Below, piece after piece: positions 1 through 7,935 of a stretch of 64,000 bases of DNA. The translations under genes and the position numbers were made by a program. The notes beneath the pieces were generated by a model. That model did no database searches. It was not told the DNA's origin and saw nothing but the letters and a program-made list of their open reading frames with translations. The first letter of the stretch is position 1. Each line of letters starts with the position of its first letter. The stretch is taken from positions 182,757-246,756 of the forward strand of contig JADJOU010000004.1 of the NCBI GenBank assembly GCA_016713645.1, written 5' to 3'. This DNA comes from Bacteroidota bacterium (GTDB lineage Bacteria; Bacteroidota; Bacteroidia; Chitinophagales; JADJOU01).

Positions 1-543
1 ATTGTATTTGGAAGTACTTGGACAGAAGATGATGTAATCATATCAAAAGCAATTGATCATCTCGATAAGCAATTTCCCAATTTAAAATATATTGTAGCAC
101 CGCATGACATCCATTCGGCGCGGATTGAGGAGACCTTAGATATTTATAAAAATGCGCTGAAATATTCAACTAAAGATCAATTTTTAGAACAGCGAATATT
201 GATCATCGACAATATTGGTATGTTGTCGAGTCTTTACGCTCAAGCATCCATTGCCTATGTTGGTGGAGGCTTTGGGAAGTCCGTACACAATGTACTAGAA
301 CCAGCGGTTTATGGTATTCCCGTTATTTTTGGGCCCAACTATTTTAAAAGTATGGAAGCCATTGAATTGGTTGAATTAAAGGGATGTTTCACTATTCAGA
401 CTGCAGAAGCATTGACAGAAAAAATTTCAAACTTGTTGACATCACCGGAAGCATTGAGTAAGTCGAGTATCATCAATAGAAAGTATATTGAAGAGCGGCT
501 TGGTGGTACAGAGATCATTTTACAATATGTCGAATCTATCTAA
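1..543 (+). CDS. waaA: 3-deoxy-D-manno-octulosonic acid transferase, C-terminal part (partial)
   Basis: Kdo transferase of lipid A / inner core lipopolysaccharide synthesis, acting at the inner membrane with CMP-Kdo and lipid IVA. Only the last 180 residues are present; the gene enters from the left edge in frame 1. The fragment opens with VFGSTWTEDD and carries the GT-B nucleotide-sugar motif GGGFGKSVHNVLEPA followed by VIFGPNYFKS, the signature end of the WaaA/KdtA family. The stop overlaps the start of miaA by 17 bases, so the two are probably co-transcribed. Its N-terminal membrane anchor and acceptor domain lie outside the window. Family assignment is secure; substrate detail is family knowledge. 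Confidence 0.9.
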   Translation: MVFGSTWTEDDVIISKAIDHLDKQFPNLKYIVAPHDIHSARIEETLDIYKNALKYSTKDQFLEQRILIIDNIGMLSSLYAQASIAYVGGGFGKSVHNVLEPAVYGIPVIFGPNYFKSMEAIELVELKGCFTIQTAEALTEKISNLLTSPEALSKSSIINRKYIEERLGGTEIILQYVESI

Positions 544-1438
544 AAAATATGTAATTGTCATTGCTGGACCTACTGCTGTGGGCAAGACTGGCGTGGCGAT
601 TGATTTGGCTTTGAAATTTCAAACAGAAATTATATCTGCAGATTCTAGACAGGTCTATCGCGAGATGAAAATAGGCACTGCTGTTCCATCTGAAGAAGAA
701 TTGAGTCGAGTAAAACATCATTGCATTCAACATATATCCATTCATGACGAATACAATGTTGGAGCCTATGAACAGGAAATCTTAGGTGTTTTGAAGGGCA
801 TTTTTGAACAGCATGATACCGCCATTCTCTGCGGTGGAACTGGTTTGTATATCAATGCTGTTTGCGATGGACTCGATGAATTCCCACCCATTGATTTAGA
901 GATTAAAACTCAAGTCGCAGCGATTTGTCTGGACAAGGAGAAGGCCTTGGGATTATTAGAAAATCTAGATCCCCTTTATTTTAACCAAGTTGATCGCGAT
1001 AATATGCGCCGGGTCTCCCGCGCAATAGAGGTTTGTTTGTAAACTAAAAAAGCGTACTCTTCCTTTCTGACGAATAACAAGAAAAATCGAAATTTCGAAA
1101 TCATAAAAATTTGTCTCACAGAAGATCGCACCAAATTGTATGATCAAATCAATAGAAGGGTGGATGCTATGATCAGCGGTGGATTGGTGGATGAGTGCCG
1201 TTCATTATTTCCATTCAAAAATTTGAAATCGCTGCAAACAGTTGGATACAGCGAATTGTTTGATTATTTTGAAAGGAAAACGGATCTATCATTTGCCATT
1301 GATAAAATCAAACAACACAGTAGAAACTACGCCAAGCGACAGATTACATGGTTTAATAAAGATGATTCTTATACTTTTTTTAAATCAAATCAATTGGATG
1401 AGATGATAGATTTTATAAAAAGACGAATGCATGATTAA
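527..1438 (+). CDS. miaA: tRNA dimethylallyltransferase MiaA, interrupted by one in-frame TAA
   Basis: MiaA puts a dimethylallyl group on A37 of tRNAs reading UNN codons. The ATG at 527 gives the P-loop GPTAVGKT at residues 14-21 and the SADSRQVY motif. The same frame runs on to 1438 for 303 codons, the normal family length, but codon 172 (1040-1042) is TAA where the family continues (EVCL-stop-TKKAYSSFL). Nothing is shifted: the segment after the stop keeps family sequence (ICLTEDRTKLYDQINRRV). So this is one substitution, either a nonsense mutation or a base-call error, for example TCA to TAA. The gene overlaps waaA upstream and the next gene downstream by 8 bases. Function is certain by family; whether the protein is made whole is not. 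Confidence 0.9.
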
Positions 1439-2906
1439 GCTAATCGCATTTATTGGCAACCACAAGCGCTTATGGATTTCAATCTGTATGGCCGCATTGG
1501 CGTTTGCCTTGCATTTTCCTTTTCTTCACGCAGATCCTGATTGTACCTATAATTTTAGCAGAGATGCGCTCAGCGATGAAGGTTTGTATTCTCAGCAGAT
1601 GCGCAATTTTGTGCATACTGGAGAGACGTTTTTTCACAAATCGGATGTCATGGCCAAGACGCCTTTTTATCAATGTTTGATCTATCCAATCGCTAAATTT
1701 TCAGATGGTTCTCGCTTCGCGTTTAGAATTTTTTTGGTATTATTATTTGTTGGTGTGCTCGGACTATTTGCTTACTCTTTTTCATTGCGCGCATTTGCCA
1801 CCATTTTTATTGCATTGCACGCACTCAATATTTATGGGTTTTCCTACTTTCATTATGCTTTACCAGAGGGCATTGCGGTGACCATGATCCTTTTTAGTCT
1901 TTATTTATTTATCAAGAGCATTGAAAGTAAAAAATCAATTTTTCTCCTTTATGCAGGGTTCGTTTTATTTCTGACCTATGCCACGAAGTTGATATTTATC
2001 AATGCCTTGGGCTTAATTCCATTTGTTTTTATCGCCTTTCTAGCTGTATGTATTGATTGTAAAAGATGGCTGAAACACCTTGCTGTATTGTTGTTTACGC
2101 TTTTGTCCATTGGTCTAGTCATTTATCAATTGGTCTTTATTCAACATCGGGAATTCCTCTCACTTTTGTTTTCAAATCAAAAAGACAATGCTCGTTTTCA
2201 TCTATCCTATGATTTTATTAAAATGGGTTTGACGAATCACTTCCAAGACGAAAAAATAGCACTCTTTAAACCTTTGCTCATCCTATCTATCGTGCTATTT
2301 GCACTTGCAATTGCCTTCCGCATTTTTATTCATAAAAAGATCGACAAATTGGATGAAATCCATATTGCAGCATTTGGCTTTTCATTTGTTTGGCTATTGA
2401 GTGAGGTGCTGAAATTTGGTATGGAGTATATGCCCAATCGATATTTCTTTTCTTTTCATGTCGCTTTAATTGTCGTTATCAGTATAGTGATGTCCTATTT
2501 TATCCTGCGATATCAAGCGTTGAAACCAATAGTATTCTTATTATTATCGATGTTTATTTTAATTAAATCTCCATTGTATATTGAATCTTTGCATCATAGA
2601 AAATATGTACAGCGCGAAATCATTCAACGATTAAACAATCAATTGAATAAGCATGATTATGCGATTGGCGTATGGTCATGCGGCTTGACCTGGGGCAGCA
2701 AATTGAATTCTATTCCAGTTTGGGCTAATTTCTCTGATAGCTCATTTGTATTCAGCAAGCGGCCACGCGTCTTATTTACAGAGGGAAATCAGTTGGAGTC
2801 TGACAGTGTTTTTGGCAAATGGCGAATCGATTTACACCGAATAGCAACTAAAAAATACACGCATAGAATCGACAAATGGTCGGTTGAAGAATGGTGGTTG
2901 AAATAG
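1431..2906 (+). CDS. polytopic membrane protein, GT-C glycosyltransferase-like
   Basis: A 491-residue protein with about ten to twelve hydrophobic membrane segments spread over its length. After the first segment there is an acidic loop (FSRDALSDEGLYSQQ) placed like the catalytic first periplasmic loop of GT-C/ArnT-like mannosyl- or arabinosyltransferases, and a soluble C-terminal tail of about 90 residues (WSCGLTWGSKLNSIP). I cannot name a family with certainty; membrane glycosyltransferase is an inference from topology and the acidic loop. Its ATG overlaps the end of miaA, so it probably belongs to the waaA-miaA operon. It converges with parC, leaving one base between the stops. Confidence 0.65.
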   Translation: MIKLIAFIGNHKRLWISICMAALAFALHFPFLHADPDCTYNFSRDALSDEGLYSQQMRNFVHTGETFFHKSDVMAKTPFYQCLIYPIAKFSDGSRFAFRIFLVLLFVGVLGLFAYSFSLRAFATIFIALHALNIYGFSYFHYALPEGIAVTMILFSLYLFIKSIESKKSIFLLYAGFVLFLTYATKLIFINALGLIPFVFIAFLAVCIDCKRWLKHLAVLLFTLLSIGLVIYQLVFIQHREFLSLLFSNQKDNARFHLSYDFIKMGLTNHFQDEKIALFKPLLILSIVLFALAIAFRIFIHKKIDKLDEIHIAAFGFSFVWLLSEVLKFGMEYMPNRYFFSFHVALIVVISIVMSYFILRYQALKPIVFLLLSMFILIKSPLYIESLHHRKYVQREIIQRLNNQLNKHDYAIGVWSCGLTWGSKLNSIPVWANFSDSSFVFSKRPRVLFTEGNQLESDSVFGKWRIDLHRIATKKYTHRIDKWSVEEWWLK

Positions 2907-2907
2907 A

Positions 2908-5538
2908 TTAAAATAGCGTTCCCTGCTCGCCTTTATTGTCTAGAATATCGCTGTTCACATCAAAATCGATGGTCGTGCCGACATCAAACATATGTTCATT
3001 TTGCTCATTCAATTCTTCTTGCACTTCTTTATCCGTATTGTATTCCGTCAAGTCTACAATATCTCCTGTAACTAAGAATTGACTCAAGCGATTGCCCTGT
3101 GCTTTCCATCCTTTGATATCCATGAATGCATTGAAATCCAAAACTTGTTCGACCAATTCCTTTTCTCTGCCCTTGAGGATCGAGTATTTGGCCTTGGCTT
3201 GGTGGCTGATAGAAAAATAGACCAATTTTGTATTTGGATGATTGGAGACAAATTCGATTTCTTTGTTTTCAACCTTTTGCTCCATGATGAATCGCTTGAC
3301 GTAGAAGTTCTTCGACTCCCCTTCAAAGTATATGATATTGAATATCTCATCTCCTTTGAGTTTTCGAATGTCTAGTATTTTCTCTATATCGTATTTATTG
3401 GTCAGCTCATAATTCGTGAGATATAAACTACCCGTTTTTAAGACGACGAGAATCGCTTCATCTCGCAAAAATTCGCCTAAATAATCTCCATAGCCATCTT
3501 TGTTGAGACGACCTACTGTCTTGTCGATCCAGACTTTAGTGCCTCCGAGGGTGGATACCCCTTTTTGTTTCATCTCTACTTTTGTAATAGGATAAGGGCT
3601 CAAAATATTCCCCTGTGAATCTCTTCCCTTGATCAATACTTCTGAAAAATTATATTCAAATTGTTTGATTCTTGCAGCACATGATTGGGTCAATTTCACA
3701 CTGATGATTTCCGCTTCTCCATTGGGGTTGGCAGAGAAATACAATACTTTAGTTTTGTCTCCCTTTGCAACTGCATATTCCTTATCTCTCGTGATTGATG
3801 TGACTGGGAATCGCTTGATATAATTCTTCTTGGATTTATTATCAGAATAGACGAGGTTGTATATGGTCCGCTCGTCGTCTTTCTTCCAAACATTCACGTA
3901 GATGACATCCTTGCCTACAAATTTCTTTTCACCAATCCTGACGACCATCATCACGCCATCTCTTCTGAATATGATGATATCATCGATGTCTGAGCATTCG
4001 CAGACGAATTCATCTTTTTTGATGCCATAACCGACAAAGCCCTCTTCGCGATTGATATATAATTTTTGGTTGTTTGCGACCACAGATCGCACTTCAATAT
4101 TGTCGAAATTTTTGACTTCCGTTTTTCGCTCTTTGCCCTTGCCAAATCGCTTGATGAGGTCTTCAAAATACTCGATGGCAAACTGCGTCAATTGTTTTAA
4201 ATTCTTATTGATTTGCTTAATCTGCTTATCCAATTCATTGATGGCTTCATCCGCTTTCTTTGCGTCGAATTTTGAAATGCGTTTGATGCGAATTTCTGTG
4301 AGTTTGACGATATCTTCTTGGGTGACTTCGCGCTTTAATAATTTTTTATAGGGCTCTAATCCTTGATCAATCGCCTTCAGGACAGCTTCCCATGTCTCGC
4401 ACTCTTCAATATCCCGATATATCCTTTTTTCAATAAAAATTTTCTCGAGGGAGGAAAAATGCCATTTATTCTCTAATTCATCGCGTTCGATTTCTAGCTC
4501 TCTTTTTAAGAGTTCCTTGGTATGTGCTGTGGAGAGCTTTAATAATTCCTCTACGGTCACAAAAATGGGCTTCTCGTCTAAGATAACACAGGCATTGGGT
4601 GAAATGCTCTTCTCGCAATCTGTAAACGCGTATAATGCATCAATGGTGACATCTGGTGAAGTGCCTGGCAATAATTCAACAATCAATTCGACGTCTTTGG
4701 CTGTATTGTCGGTGACTTTTTTGATTTTAATTTTGCCCTTATCCAATGCTTTGAGTATGCTATCCACGAGCGCTTCCGTCGTTACACCATAGGGCACATC
4801 TTTGATGCAAAGGGTTTTCTTGTCGACGATTTCAATATGGGCTCGACATCTTATCTTACCGCCTTGTTTGCCGCTATTGTATTGAGAAGCATCCATCATG
4901 CCGCCAGTGGGGAAGTCTGGAAGAATTTTGGTCTCTTTGCCGATTAATACATCAATGGAAGCGCGACACAGTTCAATAAAATTATGGGGCAAAATCTTGG
5001 TGCTGAGTCCAACGGCAATTCCTTCAACGCCTTGCGCTAGAACCAATGGGAATTTAATGGGCAACATGACAGGTTCGCGTTTTCGACCGTCATAACTCAT
5101 TTGCCATTCTGTATTATCTTGATTAAAAGAGGCGTGTAAGGCAAATTTTGAGAGCCTTGCTTCAATATAACGTGGCGCCGCAGCATTATCTCCTGTGCGC
5201 ACATCTCCCCAGTTACCCTGCGTCTCTATCAATAAATCCTTCTGTCCTAAATTGACCAAGGCATCTCCAATCGCCATATCTCCATGGGGGTGGTATTGCA
5301 TGGTCTGTCCGATGATATTGGCCACTTTGGTGAATCGGCCATCATCTTGTTCTTTCATGGCGTGCAATATCCTTCGCTGAACTGGTTTTAAACCATCTAA
5401 TAAAGCGGGTATAGCGCGCTCTAAAATAACATAGGAGGCATAATCTAAAAACCACTCTTGATATAACCCATCTATGTGAATTGTCTCTCCTTCGCTATAG
5501 GAGCGAACTATAGGTATAAAATCTTGATCATTTGCCAT
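2908..5538 (-). CDS. parC: DNA topoisomerase IV subunit A (GyrA/ParC family)
   Basis: Type IIA topoisomerase subunit that cuts and rejoins DNA to decatenate chromosomes together with ParE. The 876-residue protein has the N-terminal winged-helix/tower domain with YHPHGDMAIGDAL (residues 82-94) and the active tyrosine in APRYIEARL (Tyr124). A coiled-coil arm follows around residues 390-470, then a C-terminal beta-propeller and an acidic tail. The residue corresponding to the quinolone-sensitive serine (HPHGDS in GyrA) is Met88. The lack of a classical GyrA box and the divergent propeller favour ParC over GyrA, matching the Bacteroidota ParC length of about 870. No parE is next to it. The reading frame is intact. 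Confidence 0.9.
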   Translation of the reverse strand: MANDQDFIPIVRSYSEGETIHIDGLYQEWFLDYASYVILERAIPALLDGLKPVQRRILHAMKEQDDGRFTKVANIIGQTMQYHPHGDMAIGDALVNLGQKDLLIETQGNWGDVRTGDNAAAPRYIEARLSKFALHASFNQDNTEWQMSYDGRKREPVMLPIKFPLVLAQGVEGIAVGLSTKILPHNFIELCRASIDVLIGKETKILPDFPTGGMMDASQYNSGKQGGKIRCRAHIEIVDKKTLCIKDVPYGVTTEALVDSILKALDKGKIKIKKVTDNTAKDVELIVELLPGTSPDVTIDALYAFTDCEKSISPNACVILDEKPIFVTVEELLKLSTAHTKELLKRELEIERDELENKWHFSSLEKIFIEKRIYRDIEECETWEAVLKAIDQGLEPYKKLLKREVTQEDIVKLTEIRIKRISKFDAKKADEAINELDKQIKQINKNLKQLTQFAIEYFEDLIKRFGKGKERKTEVKNFDNIEVRSVVANNQKLYINREEGFVGYGIKKDEFVCECSDIDDIIIFRRDGVMMVVRIGEKKFVGKDVIYVNVWKKDDERTIYNLVYSDNKSKKNYIKRFPVTSITRDKEYAVAKGDKTKVLYFSANPNGEAEIISVKLTQSCAARIKQFEYNFSEVLIKGRDSQGNILSPYPITKVEMKQKGVSTLGGTKVWIDKTVGRLNKDGYGDYLGEFLRDEAILVVLKTGSLYLTNYELTNKYDIEKILDIRKLKGDEIFNIIYFEGESKNFYVKRFIMEQKVENKEIEFVSNHPNTKLVYFSISHQAKAKYSILKGREKELVEQVLDFNAFMDIKGWKAQGNRLSQFLVTGDIVDLTEYNTDKEVQEELNEQNEHMFDVGTTIDFDVNSDILDNKGEQGTLF

Positions 5539-5630
5539 TCCCTTTCTCTGTATAAACTGGCAGCGAATCTACGCTTTTTGTAAATGAATTAATCACTTGT
5601 GAATAACTTTTTATTTTCTTCAAAAAAAAT

Positions 5631-5660
5631 TTGGAATTCTGAAAATTGCCCTTATATTTG
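5631..5660 (+). promoter_or_regulatory. Bacteroidota-type promoter for candidate small RNA
   Basis: TTG at 5631-5633, a 19-nt spacer and TATATTTG at 5653-5660 match the Bacteroidota sigma-A consensus (-33 TTG, -7 TAnnTTTG) fully. Transcription would start near 5665 on the plus strand, where no protein gene follows before a strong terminator about 80 nt later. Confidence 0.65.
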
Positions 5661-5665
5661 CACAT

Positions 5666-5749
5666 ATATTTTTTTTCATACTTTAAGTTTTAAGGGTTAA
5701 CGAATTAGGGGGAGTGCACGATGAAATATCGTCGCTCCCTTTTTCTTTT
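5666..5749 (+). ncRNA. candidate small noncoding RNA (about 80 nt)
   Basis: A promoter matching the phylum consensus (5631-5660) is followed within 45-80 nt by a GC-rich hairpin with a T run (5710-5749). No open frame of meaningful length lies between. The implied transcript is about 80 nt, begins with an AT-rich tract, and has an unstructured segment TTTTAAGGGTTAACGAATTA before the terminator. It sits alone in the 375-bp gap between the 5' end of parC and the tRNA-Lys gene. I do not recognise it as a known RNA family. It could instead be the leader of a lost gene; the perfect promoter and terminator are what support an independent transcript. Confidence 0.45.
5708..5749 (+). terminator. Rho-independent terminator of the candidate sRNA
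   Basis: GGGAG (5710-5714) pairs with CTCCC (5735-5739) and ACGAT (5718-5722) with ATCGT (5728-5732), closing a GAAAT loop, with one bulged C between. TTTTTCTTTT follows directly. Confidence 0.75.
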
Positions 5750-5881
5750 AGGAAGTTTTACATTTTCTAGTTCTAATTTTTCAAAGCGTTTTTCACTCCA
5801 CAATTCGATGCAACATGATGTATCGCTCATTTGCGATGCAGTTCAATTTATGTGATAATAAATATTGGATTTTAGATAAAC

Positions 5882-5910
5882 AAAAAAACCAACCGCAAAT
5901 GCGATTGGTT
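5882..5910 (-). terminator. Rho-independent terminator of tRNA-Lys
   Basis: Read on the minus strand, a 10-bp stem (AACCAATCGC / GCGGTTGGTT, one T-G pair) closes an ATTT loop and is followed by a T run. It starts about 4 nt after the 3' end of the tRNA, so the tRNA is a single-gene transcript. Confidence 0.8.
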
Positions 5911-5914
5911 TTTG

Positions 5915-5987
5915 TGATCCCGCTGGGGCTCGAACCCAGGACCCCTACATTAAAAGTGTAATGCTCTACCAGCTGAGCTACGGAATC
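5915..5987 (-). tRNA. tRNA-Lys (anticodon TTT)
   Basis: The minus-strand sequence folds into a full cloverleaf. Acceptor GATTCCG pairs with CGGGATC (one T-G), with discriminator A. The D-arm is GCTCAGCTGGTAGAGC. The anticodon stem-loop TTACA-CTTTTAA-TGTAG has anticodon TTT, and the T-arm contains GGTTCGAGCCC. It is 73 nt without an encoded CCA. A consensus promoter lies 44 nt upstream and a terminator directly downstream. Confidence 0.97.
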
Positions 5988-6030
5988 TTGTTTTACACTC
6001 TTTAAGCGTATTGCTTTTTAAATGCGAGTG

Positions 6031-6060
6031 CAAAGGTAAAAATTTATTTCACTTCGCCAA
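6031..6060 (-). promoter_or_regulatory. promoter of tRNA-Lys
   Basis: On the minus strand TTG (6060-6058), a 19-nt spacer and TACCTTTG (6038-6031) match the Bacteroidota consensus. The start would lie near 6026, giving a leader of about 40 nt before the mature tRNA. Confidence 0.7.
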
Positions 6061-6192
6061 GTTTTTTGAAATTATTTTTTCAATTTGTTTGGAGCTATCT
6101 AGCGATGAAGTACTAATTCAATCTATAATGCATTATTGCTCAAATAGTTCAAATGATGCATTGAAAATGGTTTTTTTTGAAGGTTTGAAAAA

Positions 6193-6696
6193 TTATTGAA
6201 ATAAAACGCCTCGCGCTTCGAATATCAATTCCAATTCTGGTTTTGTGATGAGATCGATTTCTTGTTGCGGTTTTTTAGCATCTTCTGCTAGATGTTTGAG
6301 CATTTCTACAGAAGTGGTATCCCAATAAGCATTGCCTATCGCAACAACCTCTTTTTTTGCACAGTTTAAAGGGACAAAGAAGGCGTAATCTTTGAATTCA
6401 ACCTTTACATCTTTTGGTTGGGCTTTTAAGTTCATCCAACAGCCTTTTTTAAGGCAAACTTCTGCTACGTTGCCCCTGATCTTAATTTCGTTATAAGAGG
6501 CTTTGTTTTGCATAAAAACCACCATGGAATCTACACTGATATAATTTGTGGAATCAATCTCATCTCCATATCCACCTATTTTATTTTGAATTGCGTATGA
6601 ACCTGGGTCGCTCGGGTTTTCTTCTTTGGCGACTTTCGCTTCATTGCATGCAAAAGATATCATGGTAATGCTGATTGCTAAAATTTGATTTTTCAT
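6193..6696 (-). CDS. DUF4920 domain lipoprotein
   Basis: A 167-residue secreted lipoprotein: the signal sequence ends in a lipobox-like MISFAC with Cys16, followed by a short linker. The domain contains VAEVCLKKGCWMNLKA, then FKDYAFFVPLNC and a closing FEARGVLF, which is the pattern of DUF4920, an OB-like fold found in Bacteroidota lipoproteins. The CLKKGCW pair of cysteines is typical and may bind metal, but no function is established. It lies alone between tRNA-Lys and a terminator, transcribed on the minus strand. Confidence 0.8.
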   Translation of the reverse strand: MKNQILAISITMISFACNEAKVAKEENPSDPGSYAIQNKIGGYGDEIDSTNYISVDSMVVFMQNKASYNEIKIRGNVAEVCLKKGCWMNLKAQPKDVKVEFKDYAFFVPLNCAKKEVVAIGNAYWDTTSVEMLKHLAEDAKKPQQEIDLITKPELELIFEARGVLFQ

Positions 6697-6714
6697 GTTC
6701 TATGATTTTTAAAT

Positions 6715-6746
6715 AAAAAAGCCCTCAAATTTTTTGAGGGCTTTTT
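6715..6746. terminator. bidirectional Rho-independent terminator
   Basis: AAAAAGCCCTCAAA and TTTGAGGGCTTTTT form a 14-bp inverted repeat with A and T runs on both sides. It lies 16 bp after the stop of the VPATY-repeat gene, so it mainly ends that minus-strand transcript. It separates that gene from the DUF4920 gene. Confidence 0.85.
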
Positions 6747-6762
6747 GATAGTTTGAAATTTA

Positions 6763-7858
6763 TTATTCTACACCTAGAGATTTCAATGTCTCCATGTTCA
6801 AATTGCCCACAGGCAAGTCTTTATCTCTTTGATATTTAACAAGAGCTGCTCTTGTTAATGGACCTAATACATCATCTAATGGACCTGGATCATATCCTCT
6901 AGACTTTAATGCAGTTTGAATCTCAATGATTTTCTCTGTAGTCAATTTATTGCTGCAAAGAACTTCTTTCCACTCTTGCAATCCGCCTTTCTTAACAAGT
7001 ACTTTTTTCATAACACTCTTATAAGTAGCTGGAACTTCAATCTCGATCATTCTCTCAGGATCTTTCAATTCTTTTCTAGCAACAAATTTGAATTCACCTG
7101 GAATAGTAATCTCTTGATCATATGCTGGTGACTTCATCACTTTTCTTGAAACTGTTTTGTAAGTAGCTGGAACTTCAACCAAACACATAACTTGACAATC
7201 CTCAGGGTTTGCCGAAAGACAGTTTTGATTTCCTTTACCTTTAATCCACTTAGTAGATGCAGGAGCAACCATAATTTCCTCAGAAATGGTCTCATATTGA
7301 GCAGGAACTTTTTCTGTTCTATATGAAAGGGCTTCTAGTAGCCATTGTATCATAAACAGTTTCGTATGTCGCTGGAACAACTTGTGTTCTAACAGTAGCA
7401 GGGCGGTCGATAACGCGCTCTTCTTTGAATTCATATTGATCAGGAATCATACAACGTGCATAACATTTACCTGGCTTTGCCCAACTTGGCAATTCTTCGC
7501 TAGAAGGCATTGTAGCAGACATTTTGCTATTTTCTTCAGGAGCTGATTCGTTGCTTGAGTAAGATTTCGTCGCTGGTGCTTCTGTTGGCACTGGCTTTGA
7601 AACTGCTGGTTTACTTGGAGCTGGTTTGCTAGCAGCCGCTTTAGGCTTACTTGTTGCAGGAGTTGCTGCAGGAGTAGGCGTTGGAGTCGGAGTAACTACA
7701 GGAGCACTTGGTGCTGCAGGAGCGTCTGGCTCATCGTTTAATTCTTTAATTTCATCACCGGATGTTTCACTGTTCTCTTCTGGATCAATGTATATTTGCG
7801 CATTTGCTGTGAAAGCAAAGCATACGAATAATAGAATTAAATTCTTGATGGATCTCAT
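6763..7858 (-). CDS. VPATY-repeat protein with C-terminal peptidoglycan-binding domain, one frameshift
   Basis: A secreted protein of about 365 residues in two frames (start at 7858; frame change near 7320-7335). Removing one C from the run AGCCCTTT restores a single frame. Order: signal peptide, acidic and Pro/Ala/Ser/Lys-rich linker (residues about 25-115), then five imperfect repeats built on PATYxTVxxxV (VPATYETV, VPAQYETI, VPATYKTV, IPGEFKFV, VPATYKSV). The C-terminal peptidoglycan-binding-1 helical domain runs LTTEKIIEIQTALKSRGYDPG through ALVKYQRDKDLPVG. The C-terminus suggests cell-wall attachment in the periplasm; the role of the repeats is unknown. It is a single-gene transcript ending at the 6715 terminator. 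Confidence 0.75.
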
Positions 7859-7935
7859 TGTTTTTTTTGGTTTTTTATTTTTTACCGGACAAATATAGAC
7901 AATTTTTTAAAGTAGGAATTTTTTTTTGCTCGATT

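Noticed and set aside
3079..5380. Several frames on the plus strand opposite parC
   Set aside because: They are antisense shadows of the intact parC gene with no independent signals.
6011..6199. 62-codon frame on the plus strand beside tRNA-Lys
   Set aside because: It overlaps the tRNA promoter region on the opposite strand, has low-complexity Phe/Lys composition and no start context.
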